The notes beneath the pieces were generated by a model. It was not told the DNA's origin. It worked only from the letters and a program-made list of their open reading frames with translations, and searched no databases. Shown here in pieces: positions 49,285 to 62,344 of a stretch of DNA of 64,000 bases. Every line of letters starts with the position of its first letter. Position 1 is the first letter of the stretch. Source of the stretch: Chelydra serpentina (Eukaryota > Chordata > Testudines > Chelydridae); assembly GCA_037349315.1 (NCBI GenBank), contig JBAIAC010000040.1, positions 15,208,001 through 15,272,000 of the forward strand, read 5' to 3'. The translations under genes were made by a program, and so were the position numbers.

Positions 49285-50057
49285 CAAGGCCGGCTCTGGC
49301 TTTTTTGCCGCCCCAGGCAAAAAAGCCACCGGCCGCCCCTCTCCCCCAGCCGGGAGCGCGGCATGCCCACCGCCCAGCTGCCCCGTCCGGGGTGCCCCCG
49401 GTTTGGCGGGGAGCGCGGCATGCCTGCAGCCCAGCTCCGGGTGCCGGCGGGGAGGGCGGCGGCATGCCCCGCTCTCCCCCGGCCGGCCGGAGGAGCGCTG
49501 CGGGGAGGGCGGCAGCATGCCCTGCTCTCCCTCGGCCGGCCGGCCGGAGGAGCACTGCGGGGAGGGCGGCAGTATGTCCCCGCTCTCCCCCGGCCGGCCG
49601 GAGGAGCGCCGCGGGGAGGGCAGCAGCATGTCTCTGCTCTCCCCCAGCCGGAGGAGCGCTGCGGGGAGGGCGGCGGCATGCCCCGCTCTCCCCCGGCCGG
49701 CTGGAGGAGCGCTGCGGGGAGGATGGCGGCATGCCCCCGCTCTCCCCCCGCCGGAGGAGCACCGCGGGGAGGGCGGCGGCATGTCCCCGCTCTCCCCCGG
49801 CCGGCCGGAGGAGCGCTGCGGGGAGGGCAGCGGCACGTCCCCGCTCTCCCCCGGCCGGCCGGAGGAGCGCTGCGGGGAGGACGGCGGCATGCCCCCGCTC
49901 TCCCCCCGCCGGAGGAGCACCGCGGGGAGGGCGGCATGCCCATGGCCCTGCTCCCCCAGCCGGGCGGGGAGGAGCGCCGCCCCCAGCAGCTTGCCGCCCC
50001 CAGCAGCTTGCCGCCCCAGGCACGCGCTTGCTGCGCTGGTGCCTGGAGCCGCCCCTG
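49285..50057. mobile_element. hAT-like GGCGGCTC element carrying a minisatellite
   Basis: Perfect 8-bp duplication TCTCTATC at 49277-49284 and 50058-50065. Ends CAAGGCCGGCTC and GAGCCGCCCCTG match the family at 2039-2324. At 773 bp it is nearly three times that copy, and the excess is mainly the tandem array at 49440-49940. Open frames of 220-284 codons on both strands here come from GC-rich repeats and are not genes. Confidence 0.93.
49440..49940. repeat. Nine-unit minisatellite inside a hAT element
   Basis: GGAGGAGC(G/A)C(T/C)G starts at 49489, 49546, 49600, 49650, 49703, 49753, 49807, 49861 and 49911: spacing 57, 54, 50, 53, 50, 54, 54, 50. Each unit continues CGGGGAGGGCGGC, CATG(C/T)CCC, GCTCTCCCCC and GGCCGGCC. 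A 50/54 alternation suggests duplication of higher-order blocks. Confidence 0.93.
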
Positions 50058-50206
50058 TCTCTATCCTGGTGACTCTCAAGGCAGGTTAATTCCACCTGAT
50101 GAAGTTCCCTGCACAGATTTCAGATAATAGACTGAGCATTTTCATCAGCACCTTTTAATTAGCACAGCAAACTGATTACAAAGTTTGTGTCCTTTAAACA
50201 GGATTT

Positions 50207-50225
50207 AAAAAAAAAAAAAAAAAAA
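50207..50225 (+). repeat. A19 tract
   Basis: Nineteen consecutive A. It could be a retroposon tail, but nothing upstream is recognisable as one. Confidence 0.85.
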
Positions 50226-52637
50226 GCCTGGCTTTAGGTGACTGTTTGGTGAACATGGTGCATGTAAAGTTAGTAAAACTGAGTGCTTGATCACCAGCTG
50301 AAGAATGATTGATTAAGCCTGGAGACTGAACTACCCCCACTTATCCTTAGAAGTTGTCTCTACATCCTTATCTGCTCTAGAGATGCTCAAGACACAAAGA
50401 TTATACAGTAGACTTCATTCTCCAGTCCCTACCTTCACTGTCAGGAAATCCACTACTGCCGAGTATTATTTTTAACTCAGAAAATTAGACCCCCAAATAA
50501 TTGATGTTGTTTATGGAAAATGTCTGATATTTGTGTTCTGCAGAGCCAGCAACACTAACCATGTTCCCAGAGTTGGGCAAACATGGCTTATGCAGATGCA
50601 GAAACAAGGAAGTCACCATGACAAAATTGTATTATTTATTTGAGACTCCTCACTTGTGTCTAGGTGACTTGCAGGCTTAAGATGAGCTAGTCAAGGCCTC
50701 AAGAGGCATTAAATTATATACTATTTTATAGCTTTAGCAGTTTGCTAGGAAACCAGGATTTAATCATGTGGGGAAGCCTGGACAAAGAAGTGCATCTTCC
50801 CCATAATTCTAAAAGTGTCCAGGTTTGTGCTGAGTTATATTTTCTGCAGGGAATGGATTCCAAATCAAACTTCTAATTTTGTCTCCTACCTTAAAGTGTG
50901 CTGCATTATTCCTTTGTGCTGTTTAAACAGCTGCCACGTTTCACGTGAGGAAACCTGAAGGGGAGGGAAGTGATTGCTTTTATTTCTTCTGTGAACAGAA
51001 CAGGCTTCTAGCTTAGTTAAACTTTAAATCATTGCATTTTAAAAAATCATGTCAAATCAACCGCTTTACAGGGAAAAGTGTGACAAGAACACACATTCTG
51101 ATGTGCAGTTTAGCGGGTCATAAACAAACTTTTACAAATCAATATGTTACCTATAAACAGTGGAGCAGACTACAGCTATCACATGTCCTGTACTGCTGTA
51201 TACTTTATCTGAATGTCACCTTCTAGCATCATGAGATTGACTGGGAACGGTACCTCTCTTAAGGTTGGTAAATGGACTGTAGATGCTTTCTTCTGTAGCC
51301 CTGTTCCTCAGCCCTTGAAAATTCAAAGTGTAATTGACGTTATAAATTTTAATTTGTGCAGTTTTGTACATTCCCCCACCCCAATTTTAACAGGCTTATT
51401 ATAACTATTTAAGCAATATCCTTTAGAAAAATAGCGCAAGATTTTGGATTGTATTTAGGATGTTCCTAGCCACAGCATGAGTCACAGGGATTAGGTTCTG
51501 GGACTGGGACAAAGGACTCTTTTCCCTTCTTTGATTGTGGGCTTGATTGGGTAGGAATGGACTTCCACGTCTGTTGACTTCAGTGAGAGTTGAGGGTGAG
51601 CCTCCCTTTTCAGGAGCAGGCCCCACTGCCTGAGAAAGGGGAAAGGGAAGTGCGTGCAGTAGAAAGTTTTGAGGAATTTGCAGAGGGCGGTGGGAAGGAT
51701 TTATTGCATTAATAAATCAAAGTATATTGATGGTAGAGAGCTCCATGTGGAAAGTTTTTTACCTTGTAAACAGTGGAGTATAACTTGTTGAAGGTTCAAA
51801 CCCAGGAATTCACACTTAGAAATGGAGACATGTACCTATATTCTGTACACTACAAATGGACTTCATACTTACCAGGCTAAGTGCAGCATCTCCCTTACAA
51901 ATAATATAAGGCAAAGCTCTGCTATAGGTGCCTTAAGACATAATCTATTTTTCCCAGAGCAAATGCTCTCTTGTAGGTAATTGTGCATTTGGCAGGATTC
52001 ATTAGCATCCAGCCTCAACCTTCTCTTGGGAAGAGGAAGTGCGCCATAGCAGACTTAGCAAATAGTGGAAAAGCTGTAATTGTGTGAAAGAAATATTGAG
52101 AGGTGTTAGACTGTATTCATTGCATTTTTTTCTTTGTGCACAAAAATTGGTAGTTTTATAATTTTCCTTTTCTGTTCACTGGTCGCTTCGATCTCAGTGC
52201 CACTGACAGTCTTCTCAGAACTAAAAGACAACGGTACTAAAGTGTTTGAAAGCTGCGTAAGTGTACTGCAGGTTTTTATTTGTTTTCTTTCGGTCTGGGC
52301 AGAAAACCCTTAAAATTATTATAAAAATTAATTATAAAGACAAACAGTTGTCTCCAAGGAAATAGAATTGGCTCTTTGTATTCCAGTCAACAGTGGAAGC
52401 ATCTTATTTTTTGTAATGCAAACTAGAGCTTTATGGTATTGTCAGAGTTTCTAGGGAAGTAAAAGTTGGAAACTCTTAAGAAAAATATAGGCTTTCAGAT
52501 ATCACTTCTGGTAGGTTTGCTGCTGGAAAGTCTTTGTGTTGAAGCAGGGACTCTGAACGTAGGACTTTCAGTAACTTCTTTGGAGCTCAAAATGGAAGTT
52601 GTGTGATTATTTCTTTTATTAAATATTTTTCAGAGTG

Positions 52638-52800
52638 GTTCATAGGTGCGAAGGCCAGAAAGGGTCATTGTGATCATCTAGTCTGACTTCCTGTATAGAG
52701 CGTACCATGGAACTCCCCAAAATAACTACTGGCGCACATCTTTTAGAAAAACATCTCATCTAAAACACTCTTCAAGGATTCAATGTATAATAGAAGTAAA
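52638..52800 (-). repeat. CR1 LINE 3' region
   Basis: 'aaggccagaaagggtcattgtgatcatctagtctgac' is a reverse CR1 end. The following 'ctcatctaaaacactcttcaaggattcaatg' belongs to the same repeat. Confidence 0.75.
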
Positions 52801-52909
52801 TGTTTAGTTACTGAGGGTCATCTAATCAGTAAGCAGAAATGGGGCTGGTAATTTAATATGTAGTCTTCACAGCTTGTTTAAACATGAAGGTAAAGTGCTC
52901 AGGTCATTC

Positions 52910-53075
52910 AAACAGAAGACTGGGAGCCAGGTCTCTTGTGTTGTATTTCTGGCTCTGCTAATGACTTGCTATATGACCTTAGACAGTCATTTAACTGCTC
53001 TCTGCCTCAGTTTTCCTATCTGTAAAATTATTATAATATTGGCTGATTCATAGGGGTGTTGTGAAGCTGTTTTGC
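52910..53075 (+). repeat. MIR-type SINE, forward orientation
   Basis: 'agactgggagccaggtctc', 'ctggctctgctaatgacttg', 'gcctcagttttcctatctgtaaaat', 'ataggggtgttgtgaagc'. One of the best MIR matches in the window. Confidence 0.85.
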
Positions 53076-54449
53076 GCTATTTGGGCCTGCCAGCTAATCA
53101 TAGGAAAAACATCCACTTCTTCATTCACATTTTGAGAGCCGCCAAAGCGCTCATTTTTATCATTTATCAATGTAAATATAGCTAGGTGTTGGTAGTTATC
53201 TGCCCTTTGTTTGTGCTATATTGTATATCTGCAGGGCAATCATTACATGCTCTTTTCTCATTCCGAGTCCATTTTATTAATAGTAGCAGTACAAATAGAG
53301 CTTGGCCGAGAATTTTGGCTGCATGGACAGAGAAGAACGGCTGGAGTTTAGAGATGTTATATAAGAAAGAGGCAAGATTTAGGAACAGACTGATTGTGGG
53401 TGTGAGATGGGGATTGATCAAAGATGACAGTTAGTTTATGGGCCTGAGTGACCAGGAGGATAGTGTTGGTGATGGTCAGTGATAGAGAAAGCAGGAGAGG
53501 AGGGACTTGGGAGAGGAAAGATAAGTGCTCAAGAAAAGAGCTGATCTGTCAATTCCAATAAATGTTAACCTTTGTAGCTGATCAAAAAAGACAAAGCCAC
53601 AAACACAAATTACTGCCTCACCAGTGTTTTAATAATGATAAACTTAATACTGAATAATAAACTTAATACTGAACACTTTTCAGGGGCGCTGCTCTGTACA
53701 CAGCTTTTCACACCAGTTGAACTACCAGAGGAGGCACCCACTCCTGTGTTTAAATGGATTGTCATGTTTTAAAGAGTAATCCTCTTTGAACTAAGGGATT
53801 TCTCTGCATTGGGACTGCCGTGGGAAAAATGTAATGCTAATTTCTGAGTCCGAGATCTGCAGGTGGTGGAGGGAGGAGATGTTCCAGAGATTCGAGAAAA
53901 CTCTGTTGACCTTAGAACAAAGGGGGACCCTGTTACTCATAGAAAAGCTTATATTTTCTGTCTGCTAGGCCCCGAGATCTTTACATTTGACAGAATTGTT
54001 GCCACAATGACCATCTCCTACTTAAGCTGTCAGAAACTGAATTTCCATGTGATGCATGACTCATTTCTGAAAGAGAAATTTGTTACAAATGGTAGGATGT
54101 GACTTCAGTTCAGCAAGTGTCTGTGCCAGTCAAGAAACCTGTTTTACTGTGTAAGTACAAATGATCAGGCTGTTTGCATGCTCTTCGCTCCTTGCTTTAT
54201 GTGCTGCTGGTGAATTTATTCTCTTTATAGTAAATGTTTCGTTTTGAGATTACAATTCTGTAATGTAATGGTCTGTCAAAGGAGGATTCATATCGCCAAT
54301 GATTTGATTCAGTAAGCACATCACTCTAGGATCAAAAGGAAGCAGAGCCTCAATGAAATTGTGTTGTACATTTTAAACACTGCGCATTCTTAGAATTTTC
54401 TAAGACACAAATAGAAATGCAGAAGAGAAAATACTGGCAGAGGGATCTA

Positions 54450-54680
54450 TTGATTGGAACAGGAGCCTGGGAGCCAGAACAAGTACTTCCTCTTTCTACC
54501 TCTGCCATGGATCCTATTACATTATTTTATTAAAGTCTTTTAACCACTTTAAGCCTCCATTTCCTGTGTGTAAAATGGGACAATGAAACCTTCCTTCACA
54601 GGGTTTTTGGAAGCTTATTCATTAAGCATTTTGAGGTCCCCAGATGAAACACTTTGGATAAAAGGCACTGGAGAAATTCA
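54450..54680 (+). repeat. MIR-type SINE, forward orientation
   Basis: 'ggagcctgggagccagaaca', 'ttttaaccactttaagcctccatttcctgtgtgtaaaatggg', 'cttcacagggtttttggaag'. Confidence 0.75.
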
Positions 54681-54689
54681 AAGCATTTT

Positions 54690-54870
54690 ATAAATAAACC
54701 CCATAACTCCCCTGTAAAGTAGAGAGATTTTGTTACCCCCATTTATGGAAATCTGTGTGTGGAAAAGAAGTTAAATGACACCTGGTGAATCAGTGGCAGA
54801 ATCAGAAACAGCAATCAGAATTGAGGCGTGGGATTCCAGAGTATTCTAAGCACTATACCACAGACTCTCG
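54690..54870 (-). repeat. MIR-type SINE, reverse orientation
   Basis: 'taactcccctgtaaagtagagagattttgttacccccattta', 'gtggcagaatcagaaac', 'aagcactataccacaga'. Lies back-to-back with the forward copy before it. Confidence 0.75.
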
Positions 54871-55969
54871 ACTACACAAACCTGATTTTTGGTCCTACTG
54901 AAATTAATGGAAATTTTGCTTTAGTGAAGAGTTCTGAATAATCAGTGCCCTTAATCCTTGTCCATGTTCGTACATGGAGGGCAGTGAGCTTGTATAAATT
55001 CAGGCCACCGAAGGGGCAGAGATCCAGTGACACAGAATAGAAGGCTTCATTTTAGTGTATGCATGTTTTAGTTGGTGCAATTTATAATAATCCTGACACT
55101 TCAACACATTTTCCCTCTACAATCAAAACTAACATCCTCCCACACAGAATGGAGATATCTAAAAATTAAGAGCAAGGATTGCCATTTGAAGAGGCTGGAG
55201 ATACAGATTTGGGTTAATAACAAGATGTGCTATGCCAAGTGTGCTCTCAGTCCCCTGCTGTTTTATGTTTTCATCTCCTAATTGCATAAGAGCAGATGGG
55301 GTTTAGTCTGTTCTCTGCAGAATGACTCCTGTAGGGAGGATGCATCTCATTGTCATTTTCTTTAGTTTCTGATTATCGTTATTGGTGTTTCCTCCCCACT
55401 CTCTGAGCCCCTATCAGGTCTATGAGGGAGTGGTTGGAGTAGGATCTAAGACAAGAGCCTTCTAGATTCTCTGTCCATCTTTGGCACTCATTCAGTATGA
55501 CTCATCAGAAATACCTGTACAGTAACCTTCACAATGTCTTCTAAGTAGGTTAGAATTAATGTTTATAAAGTGCTTTGAGATTCTCAGATAAAAGATGCTA
55601 TAGCAGATCAAGCCCATCCACATAATGCAGACACTCTTCTTTGTGAATATATATACATAAACATAATTGGTTGGGATGTTGAGCTGTGCCTCTCTTGGTT
55701 GATAAATTATTCTAATTGCAAATTATAATGAGACATAAGGTAATTGATACAGTTGAATGCTAATTTAAGAAAATCTGATATTTTTAACAGTAATTAGGAA
55801 TAGAAGTGTGCTGTTTTTAAACATGACTGTTGGTGCACATTTAGCCTTTCTCATCCCTGTTCAGTGGTGTGGTTTGGCATTGTTTTTTACAATGGGTGCT
55901 GTATAATAATTATTGTGTAATAACTATTAGAGGTGTCGTCTGAATTTAAGACTTATGCCAGGAACTCCT

Positions 55970-56105
55970 GAATTCTAATTTTGACTCTGACGCTGATCCT
56001 GGGGTAAATAACATCTTTGCCTCAGCTTCCCTAGTAATAAAACACCTTCCAGCGAAGATATGAGAATTGCTTAGTTAATGTTTGTTTAGGGCTTTAAAGT
56101 TTTAA
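55970..56105 (+). repeat. MIR-type SINE fragment
   Basis: 'attctaattttgactctgac' and 'tttgcctcagcttccctag' follow the forward MIR order. Strongly diverged. Confidence 0.55.
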
Positions 56106-56219
56106 ACTGCTGTATAGTGATTAGTATAGTTAGTGAACCAAAAATACTGAGTGAAGCCCTCAGTAGTGTGGCTTTCCCAGTTTTTGTTTCTGATAACCAT
56201 TTAAGTTGTTCAGGATAGG

Positions 56220-56465
56220 ATAATAATACTTTGCACTTGTGAAGCACCTTTCTGAGAATCTGAGGGTTTTACAAGCTTTAATTAATGTTCGCATCTCTCC
56301 CTGGGAGGTGGATAAAGTGCAAATGTTGGGAAACTGAGACACAGAGCAGTGAAGTGACTTGCCTGTGGTTACTTGGAGGGTTGGGGGCAGATACAGAAAT
56401 GGAACCTGGATCTTCTACTTCCCAATTGTGTGCTCTCCACAGCATTATGCACTGCACTAACACAA
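56220..56465 (-). repeat. MIR-type SINE, reverse orientation
   Basis: 'gggaaactgagacacagagcagtgaagtgacttgcc', 'agatacagaaatggaacctggatc', 'gcattatgcactgc'. Confidence 0.85.
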
Positions 56466-57412
56466 TAAGAGACAGTCCCACAGCTTTTTGATCTATTCCC
56501 AAAGGTTGGGTGAAACACTTTTTGCTTGACTAAAATTAAATAACGGGTAGAATGCCTGCATTTTTTAACTTTATTGGCATCTTTTCTTCCCTGAAATTGT
56601 TCTATTTGGAATTATCTGGGTGCATGCTGGGAGAAATGCTTCTGTTTATTCTGTAGCGTGAGGGGTCTGAATTGCTCTTGGTATTTATCTGTAGTTTATA
56701 CACCACCAGAGCAAACAAAGAATAACTTTACAGTGAAGCAAATACATGCTCTGTGTGCTTCTGTCTCTAGTTGCAGATAAAGCAAAGAGTGAAAGGTTTC
56801 TCATGCATACTGGAAAATAAGAAAAATTGAGGCCAAAATTGCAAGAATGTTTTTTGGGAGATCTTGTATAGGGGAGTCAAGAGGAGGAAGAAAGGCATCC
56901 CAGTTCCATTTCAGTTCAAGGAGCCAGATTTCCAGGCTCAGATTCAAGAAGTTTACCCAAGGAAAAATGCTCTTGTACTGTGCTACCTATGAGAATCTCA
57001 TTTGTTTCTTATCAGCTGCTCATTATAACTTCTGCAAGGCTAGATCTGCAGCATGCACTTAGAAGGCTTTCTCTTTCATCTTGAGTCAGGAAATGGGAAG
57101 GGTCATCTTATTTTTGTTTGTTTAGGTGGGAAATTAATGGGGTCTGCTAGTACTAGATTTGGCTCGTGAGTTTATACAGTTATTGTAGAGTGTTGAGTAT
57201 CAGGGTTGACTTGTGGGGAGTCCAACTAGCTTTGTTCTTGCCTGAGAGATTCACCCTTGAGAAACATAATGCTGTTATTGGTTTTGGAAGTGACACAGCA
57301 GTTACTTTGTTTGCAGTTGGGCTTTGCAATCGGGATTGATTACCAGCACCTGTTATCTCTGTCGGATCACCTCTTTGCATCGCATTTGGTCCTCTGTGCT
57401 GCTGGTTCCCTA

Positions 57413-57520
57413 GACCTTGTCTACACAGACCATTTTCTGCAAATGTTCCAGCTTCTCCAGTGTTAGTCACATTGGGAGAGTGAGTGCTGGTGTATAAGTG
57501 GCTATCCACCATTTTTATAG
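57413..57520. repeat. Fragment of a GTCTACAC-type DNA element
   Basis: 'gaccttgtctacacagaccattttctgc' begins like the elements at 19280 and 28611. No right end. Confidence 0.4.
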
Positions 57521-57719
57521 CAGTAAATATTGGGATAGCACCCAAAGGCCCCATTTGGGCTTGGGGCCCCATTATGATGGGCATTATACAAACACAGACA
57601 GTCACTTACCTGAAAGGTTTATGCTATATCATCTAACCCTGCTGGAGACTGTTCTATGCTGTGGCTTCCAGCAGTGGAGCCAATTGGTCCTAACATGCCA
57701 GTGTAACAAGGCCCTAAAG

Positions 57720-58048
57720 CAGTGGTGGGCAACCTGCGGCCCGCCAGGGTAATCTGCTGGCAGGCCACAAGACAGTGTTTACATTGACTGTCCGCAGGCA
57801 CGGCCGCCTGCAGCTTCCAGTGACCGCGGTTGGCCGTTCCCGGCCAATGGGAGCTGCGGGAAGCGGCGTGGGCCACAGAGACGTGCTGGGTGCCGTTTCC
57901 TGCAGCTCTGATTGGCTGGGAACGGCAAACGGCGACGACGGAGCTGCAGGCGGCCGTGCCTGCAGACGGTCAGTGTAAACACTGTCTTGCAGCCCACTGG
58001 CCGGTTACCCTGATGGGCCGCATGCGGGCCACAGGTTGCCCACCACTG
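57720..58048. mobile_element. hAT (Charlie-like) fold-back element, intact ends
   Basis: Perfect duplication CCCTAAAG at 57712-57719 and 58049-58056. Ends CAGTGGTGGGCAACCTGCGG and GGTTGCCCACCACTG are perfect inverted partners. The 329-bp interior is near-palindromic, with TGTTTACATTGACTGTCCGC mirrored by a GCAGACGGTCAGTGTAAACA arm. Confidence 0.95.
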
Positions 58049-59059
58049 CCCTAAAGCGCCGTAACTGTACAAAAGCCGTTTTTGGTGGTGGAGTCTCCTG
58101 AGCTCTTTGTACAACTGCCTTTCTTGGGATGTTTACACAGCATTCCTGTCCCCCTTTTCCTCCTTTACTTTTTTTTTATCATCTCCTTCCCTCAAGGGCT
58201 CATATCACAGTAACTGTCACACTGCCTTTGCAGCACTCCAAGCCTTGAATACCAAGAGACTAGACGTAGGAATCAACCCATGCATGGTTCTGCAGAACCC
58301 TAGCCACAGGATCATCTGGTCAGGCTTCTTATAGCCATTATGGTACTGCTTGTTTGGAGCAGCTGGAGCGCCATAAGGAAATGAAACAACATAAAGATTG
58401 CACAGTACAGTAAATTCTAAAAATAGCTGAGATCCCTCTGCATTTCATTAGGGTTTAATAAAGTAGTTTCATGTGAGATATGAGGAAGAGCCCTCACTGT
58501 TTGCCTAGCGAGGCTCAATCCTCTGGCACAGCTTGCACAGAAATTTTCATCTGACTTTTTGATTAATTATAATTTTTTTAAATACCACTTTCAGAAGAGC
58601 TTAGAGTGATTGGAGGATGAGTTAGGACAGAATCATCCAGTGCCCAGTGGCCACTCCCTTTTTGATGCCCTTTGCTGTGCTATGTTGTAATTTCTCTACA
58701 GAGATACTTTTGTTTTCAGTGCTGGGGTGTGTCATTTGTTTTGAAAGATCTGAATTAGTTCATGAAAATTGGCTTTCTTTTCCAAATACAAATAATGTTG
58801 AGTTGGTGGGAGAATCCAGACGATCAGCAAAAAAGAAAGGAAAGGCTTGGAAGAAAAGGAAAAACCTACACTCTGTGTGCCTGGTTGGTGTTGCATAGGA
58901 ATTGCCAAACTGGAAGAGGCCAATGGGAAAAGGTCTTTCTGCATTTCTAATGTGCCCATTATTGGATCTGGGTGCTATCCTGCCACCTCTTCCAGCTAAT
59001 TCATTATCTTCTTGGACAGTTTGTCTTTACTCATTTTTATTACTGTGTTGAGTGGTCTG

Positions 59060-59295
59060 TATAAACTAATTTAGCATTGATTGACAGCCCTGAAGTCTGT
59101 TGAAACAGTTAACAAAGGGTTGTGGTGGAGTCTCCATCTCTTGCAATTTTTAAATCAAATTAGATCTTTTTTCTGAAAGAGATGCTCTGGTTCAAACAGG
59201 GATTATTTTGGGTAAATCCTATGGCTTGTGTTATGCAGGAGGTCAGACTAGATGAGCACATGGGCCCTTCTGACTTTAGAATCTATGAATAAATC
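59060..59295 (+). repeat. CR1 LINE 3' end
   Basis: 'gtggtggagtctccatctcttg', 'aggaggtcagactagatgag', 'cccttctgactttagaatctatg', forward CR1 order with the usual terminal TCTATGA. Confidence 0.85.
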
Positions 59296-59442
59296 CCCTG
59301 TGCATCCATGGAACAAATACAGCCTCGGTAGGGCTTCTGACTTTGGTTTTAAGCTATAAAACATCCCCAATAATGTTTTTAAATGAAATGTGTTTATACA
59401 ATAAACAATGGGAAAACACCAGAAATGGTTTATTGTATCTAA

Positions 59443-59625
59443 GGGCTTGTCTACAGAGAGCAGTAATGCAGACTATGGGGGAGTGATTTCTAAAACGCAT
59501 GGACATGTTGCCCAGTAATTGGTCTGTGTAGACCAAGTTGGTGTGCACTAAAAGATTCCCTAATGCACTTTAATGTGGTGCTGTTTAAAAAAATGCTACA
59601 TTAAAGCACACTAGGGAACATTACA
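59443..59625. repeat. GTCTACA-type DNA element, left part
   Basis: Starts GGGCTTGTCTACA after CTAA, as in the elements at 19280 and 28611. The interior carries inverted 'taatgcactttaatg' / 'acattaaagcaca' arms. No mirrored right terminus. Confidence 0.5.
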
Positions 59626-62059
59626 AAGAGACTACTCCTTATAGTGTATAAAAAACCCTGATTTTTGGACATCTACATAAAATTCTGAAATTACAAAAAT
59701 TAACCCTGAAAAATAAAACTAATAAACCCTGAAAATCAGAAGCCCTAAGCATGGGCAATAGCAATGCAAATTCCCTACAGTCCCAGTCAAAATTCATTTA
59801 ATCCTAATCGGGAGGAATCACCTCTGAGGGAAAGAACAGAGTTCAGTCCCTATGGCCTAATTAGTCTGACCTCTCAAAGTATCAACAAGAAAGCCAGTGG
59901 TAATGGCAGGTTTTTGTGATGTGGACACACTGTTCACTGGGAATTAGACTGAGATCACCATATTGCCTTGGTTCCTAGACTTGCATGCAATCAAAAGACT
60001 TTCAGTGTGAACACTTAAATTTGTTATTGATATTAAACAAATACATACAATGTAACAAATGATATGTGCCGGTTTTATTTACCACACTTGTGTCATTTCA
60101 AGATAAAAATTTCCAGAAACATAAAGGATGCTATCTAAAAGGGAAAAGGAGGCATTCTGGTCTCAGCATAGGTGATAGTCAAACTAAAGCCCCAGTCCTG
60201 CGGATTCTGACATCTGAGAGCTTTACCTGTGTCAGGACTACACCCTCAGGTCTAACTTTGACTGTCATGTAAACTGAGGCTAGAATCCTTTAAGATGGGG
60301 GGGCTGTAGCAGGGCATACTCTACTCCTGCCTTCTTGAACCACAGAAACTTGCACAGACTCAGCTGGTTGTGTATGCACACCTTGCCATTTATTCATGTT
60401 CCCTCCGCCAACACCTTTAGCAATGCTATTTACAGTGTCTCCTGTACTTTCGGACCTTTCCTCAAGGACTGAGAGGAGCAAAGGTCTCCCTTCTCTGAAA
60501 CTTTTGTGAGCCTGGTCTTCCAGCTAGCCCTGTTCTTCCATCCTCCCTCACTTCCTTTTTTCGTGCCTTTCTTGTCAGTCTTGAGCTAAGGGGCTAATGG
60601 GATAACTGACATTAATTATCTAATTGGGAAGGGGGCTGGGTGAGCAAGAGGGCAATCAGCCTTCTTCTGGGAAACTAGGGTCACCTGTTAGCTCCCAGTA
60701 CTCTGTCACAGGGTCACTTATAGCACAAGAGGAACAGGCTCTCAGATACAGCTACATCGGTGTTGCAGCTTCTGTGCTGGGAAACTTGGTTGTAAAGGAG
60801 TAGTCCACTGAAATGGTTAAAAAAATTCAGTCGTGCAATTCAAATAGGACTGCACTACGTTTTAACTGTGCTGCGTCCTTGAGCATTGCAGAGCTACAGC
60901 GTAATTTTAGAACATGCGGTTTGGTCCCATCCATGCTGCAAAACCAAACTAGTTTAACTGTCAGGGAACAACCATACTATAATCTATTCCCAAATTGGTG
61001 TTTTCTACAGTGCAAACAGGATCTAAATGTGCAGCAGTTGTTTTCAAAAGGCGGGGATCGATCATTGGTGAGTTGGGAGGTAGGGAAGGGAGTGGTGCCT
61101 TGTCCAAATTGGCACACACTTCATAGTCATAAATCACCACAGTTTCAGCTCCACTGGGAAGCTATAGTGTAGGCAGGGCAACAGAGTGGTAAAAATACCA
61201 GACTCCTAGTTATACTAAGCTTCTGCTGTTGCTACCGTTGGGGTGGAGTTGCACTGGTGTTTATTAAGGGCTGTGAAGCTGGCTAGTGTAATGCAGCATG
61301 TGATGCATTTACCTGGCCCTTAACAGAACTGTCCACAGCATGAGAAAATGTGAGAACTGCCTCCAAGTACGGTGCAAATGCTCCATAAAAGACATGGAAT
61401 TTCAAACTGCTGCTTTTTGGTGACCATGCATCAGTTACCCCAATTTGTTCAGCTTTTGGTTTGGTCAGTAAATAATATGTTCATCAGGATAGAGGATGAG
61501 CGAACTTGAGTAGAAAATATGGAGGCAGCCTGCCAAGTGTGGGGAAAGCCCAGAACAGAGCCACGGGAATGACTGTTGTCTGCTTTTGCTCTTTACAAAA
61601 CAGAAGCTTGTGTGAGAGAGAGGCTAAATGGGGAGGGCACTTGTACTGTGGAGGGAAATATAGTGACCCAGCAACAGATGGGAAAGGAGATTTGTCTGTT
61701 GTTGGAAGGTTTTGTATTTTTGCAAAGAAAGTACCAAATCCAACGCTTCGGGGAATTCAGACACGGTTTTAAACTTTTAGGACTGCTGGAGAACCAGCAT
61801 GTTGTCAGCATATTAAAATGTACCCAGTGTTGGAATGGGAGGAGGAACTTGATCAAACAACCTTCGTATCCTGAGGCAGGAAATTAAACTTATTTTGAAT
61901 GTTCAGAGCTGCACAAACACATCAAACTTTATCTGAGTGATCATCACACCAAGTAATTTTTAAAAAGCAGTCATGAAGTAGCTGAGAATCAAGTGGCTAA
62001 CAAGCGGCTGCTATTCATTCTCCCTCTTCAAAGTAGAAACCCAGTAAATCAACAAAATG

Positions 62060-62344
62060 AAAATAAGAAAGAAAAACTTGTAGCACCTTAGAGACTAACA
62101 AATTTATTTCAGCATAAGCTTTCGTGGGTTAGTACCCACTTCATCAGACGCATGGAATGAAATTATATTTCAGACAGATATTTATACAGTCAGAGAAACA
62201 TGATGGTCCAGGTGTATAGACCAATCTTAAGAGGCTAATTATTTGAGAGGAAACATGACAGCAGGGGAAGAAACACACACTCCGCAGCTGACCAAGTATG
62301 GAAACAATAGGGTCAATAAATATGCAGTAGAAATATTTTTCCAG
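62060..62344 (-). repeat. Penelope-like (?) retroelement 3' remnant
   Basis: 'cttgtagcaccttagagactaacaaatttatttcagcataagctttcgtgggttagtacccacttcatcagacgcat' is a very common reptile repeat end in reverse orientation. I associate it with Penelope-like elements, but the assignment is from memory. Confidence 0.5.

Noticed and set aside
49440..49940. Regular direct repeats resembling a CRISPR array
   Set aside because: Units are head-to-tail without unique spacers, in vertebrate DNA, within a hAT element. This is a minisatellite.
49261..50127. Overlapping open frames of 220-284 codons on both strands
   Set aside because: They coincide with a GC-rich minisatellite inside a TSD-flanked transposon. 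Translations are low-complexity Pro/Gly/Arg/Ala repeats in several frames at once.
53863..54102. 79-codon frame with GPEIFTFDRI... in MLXIP intron 1
   Set aside because: It looked exon-like at first sight, but it does not match the expected MLXIP continuation and has no matching splice phase. Treated as chance.
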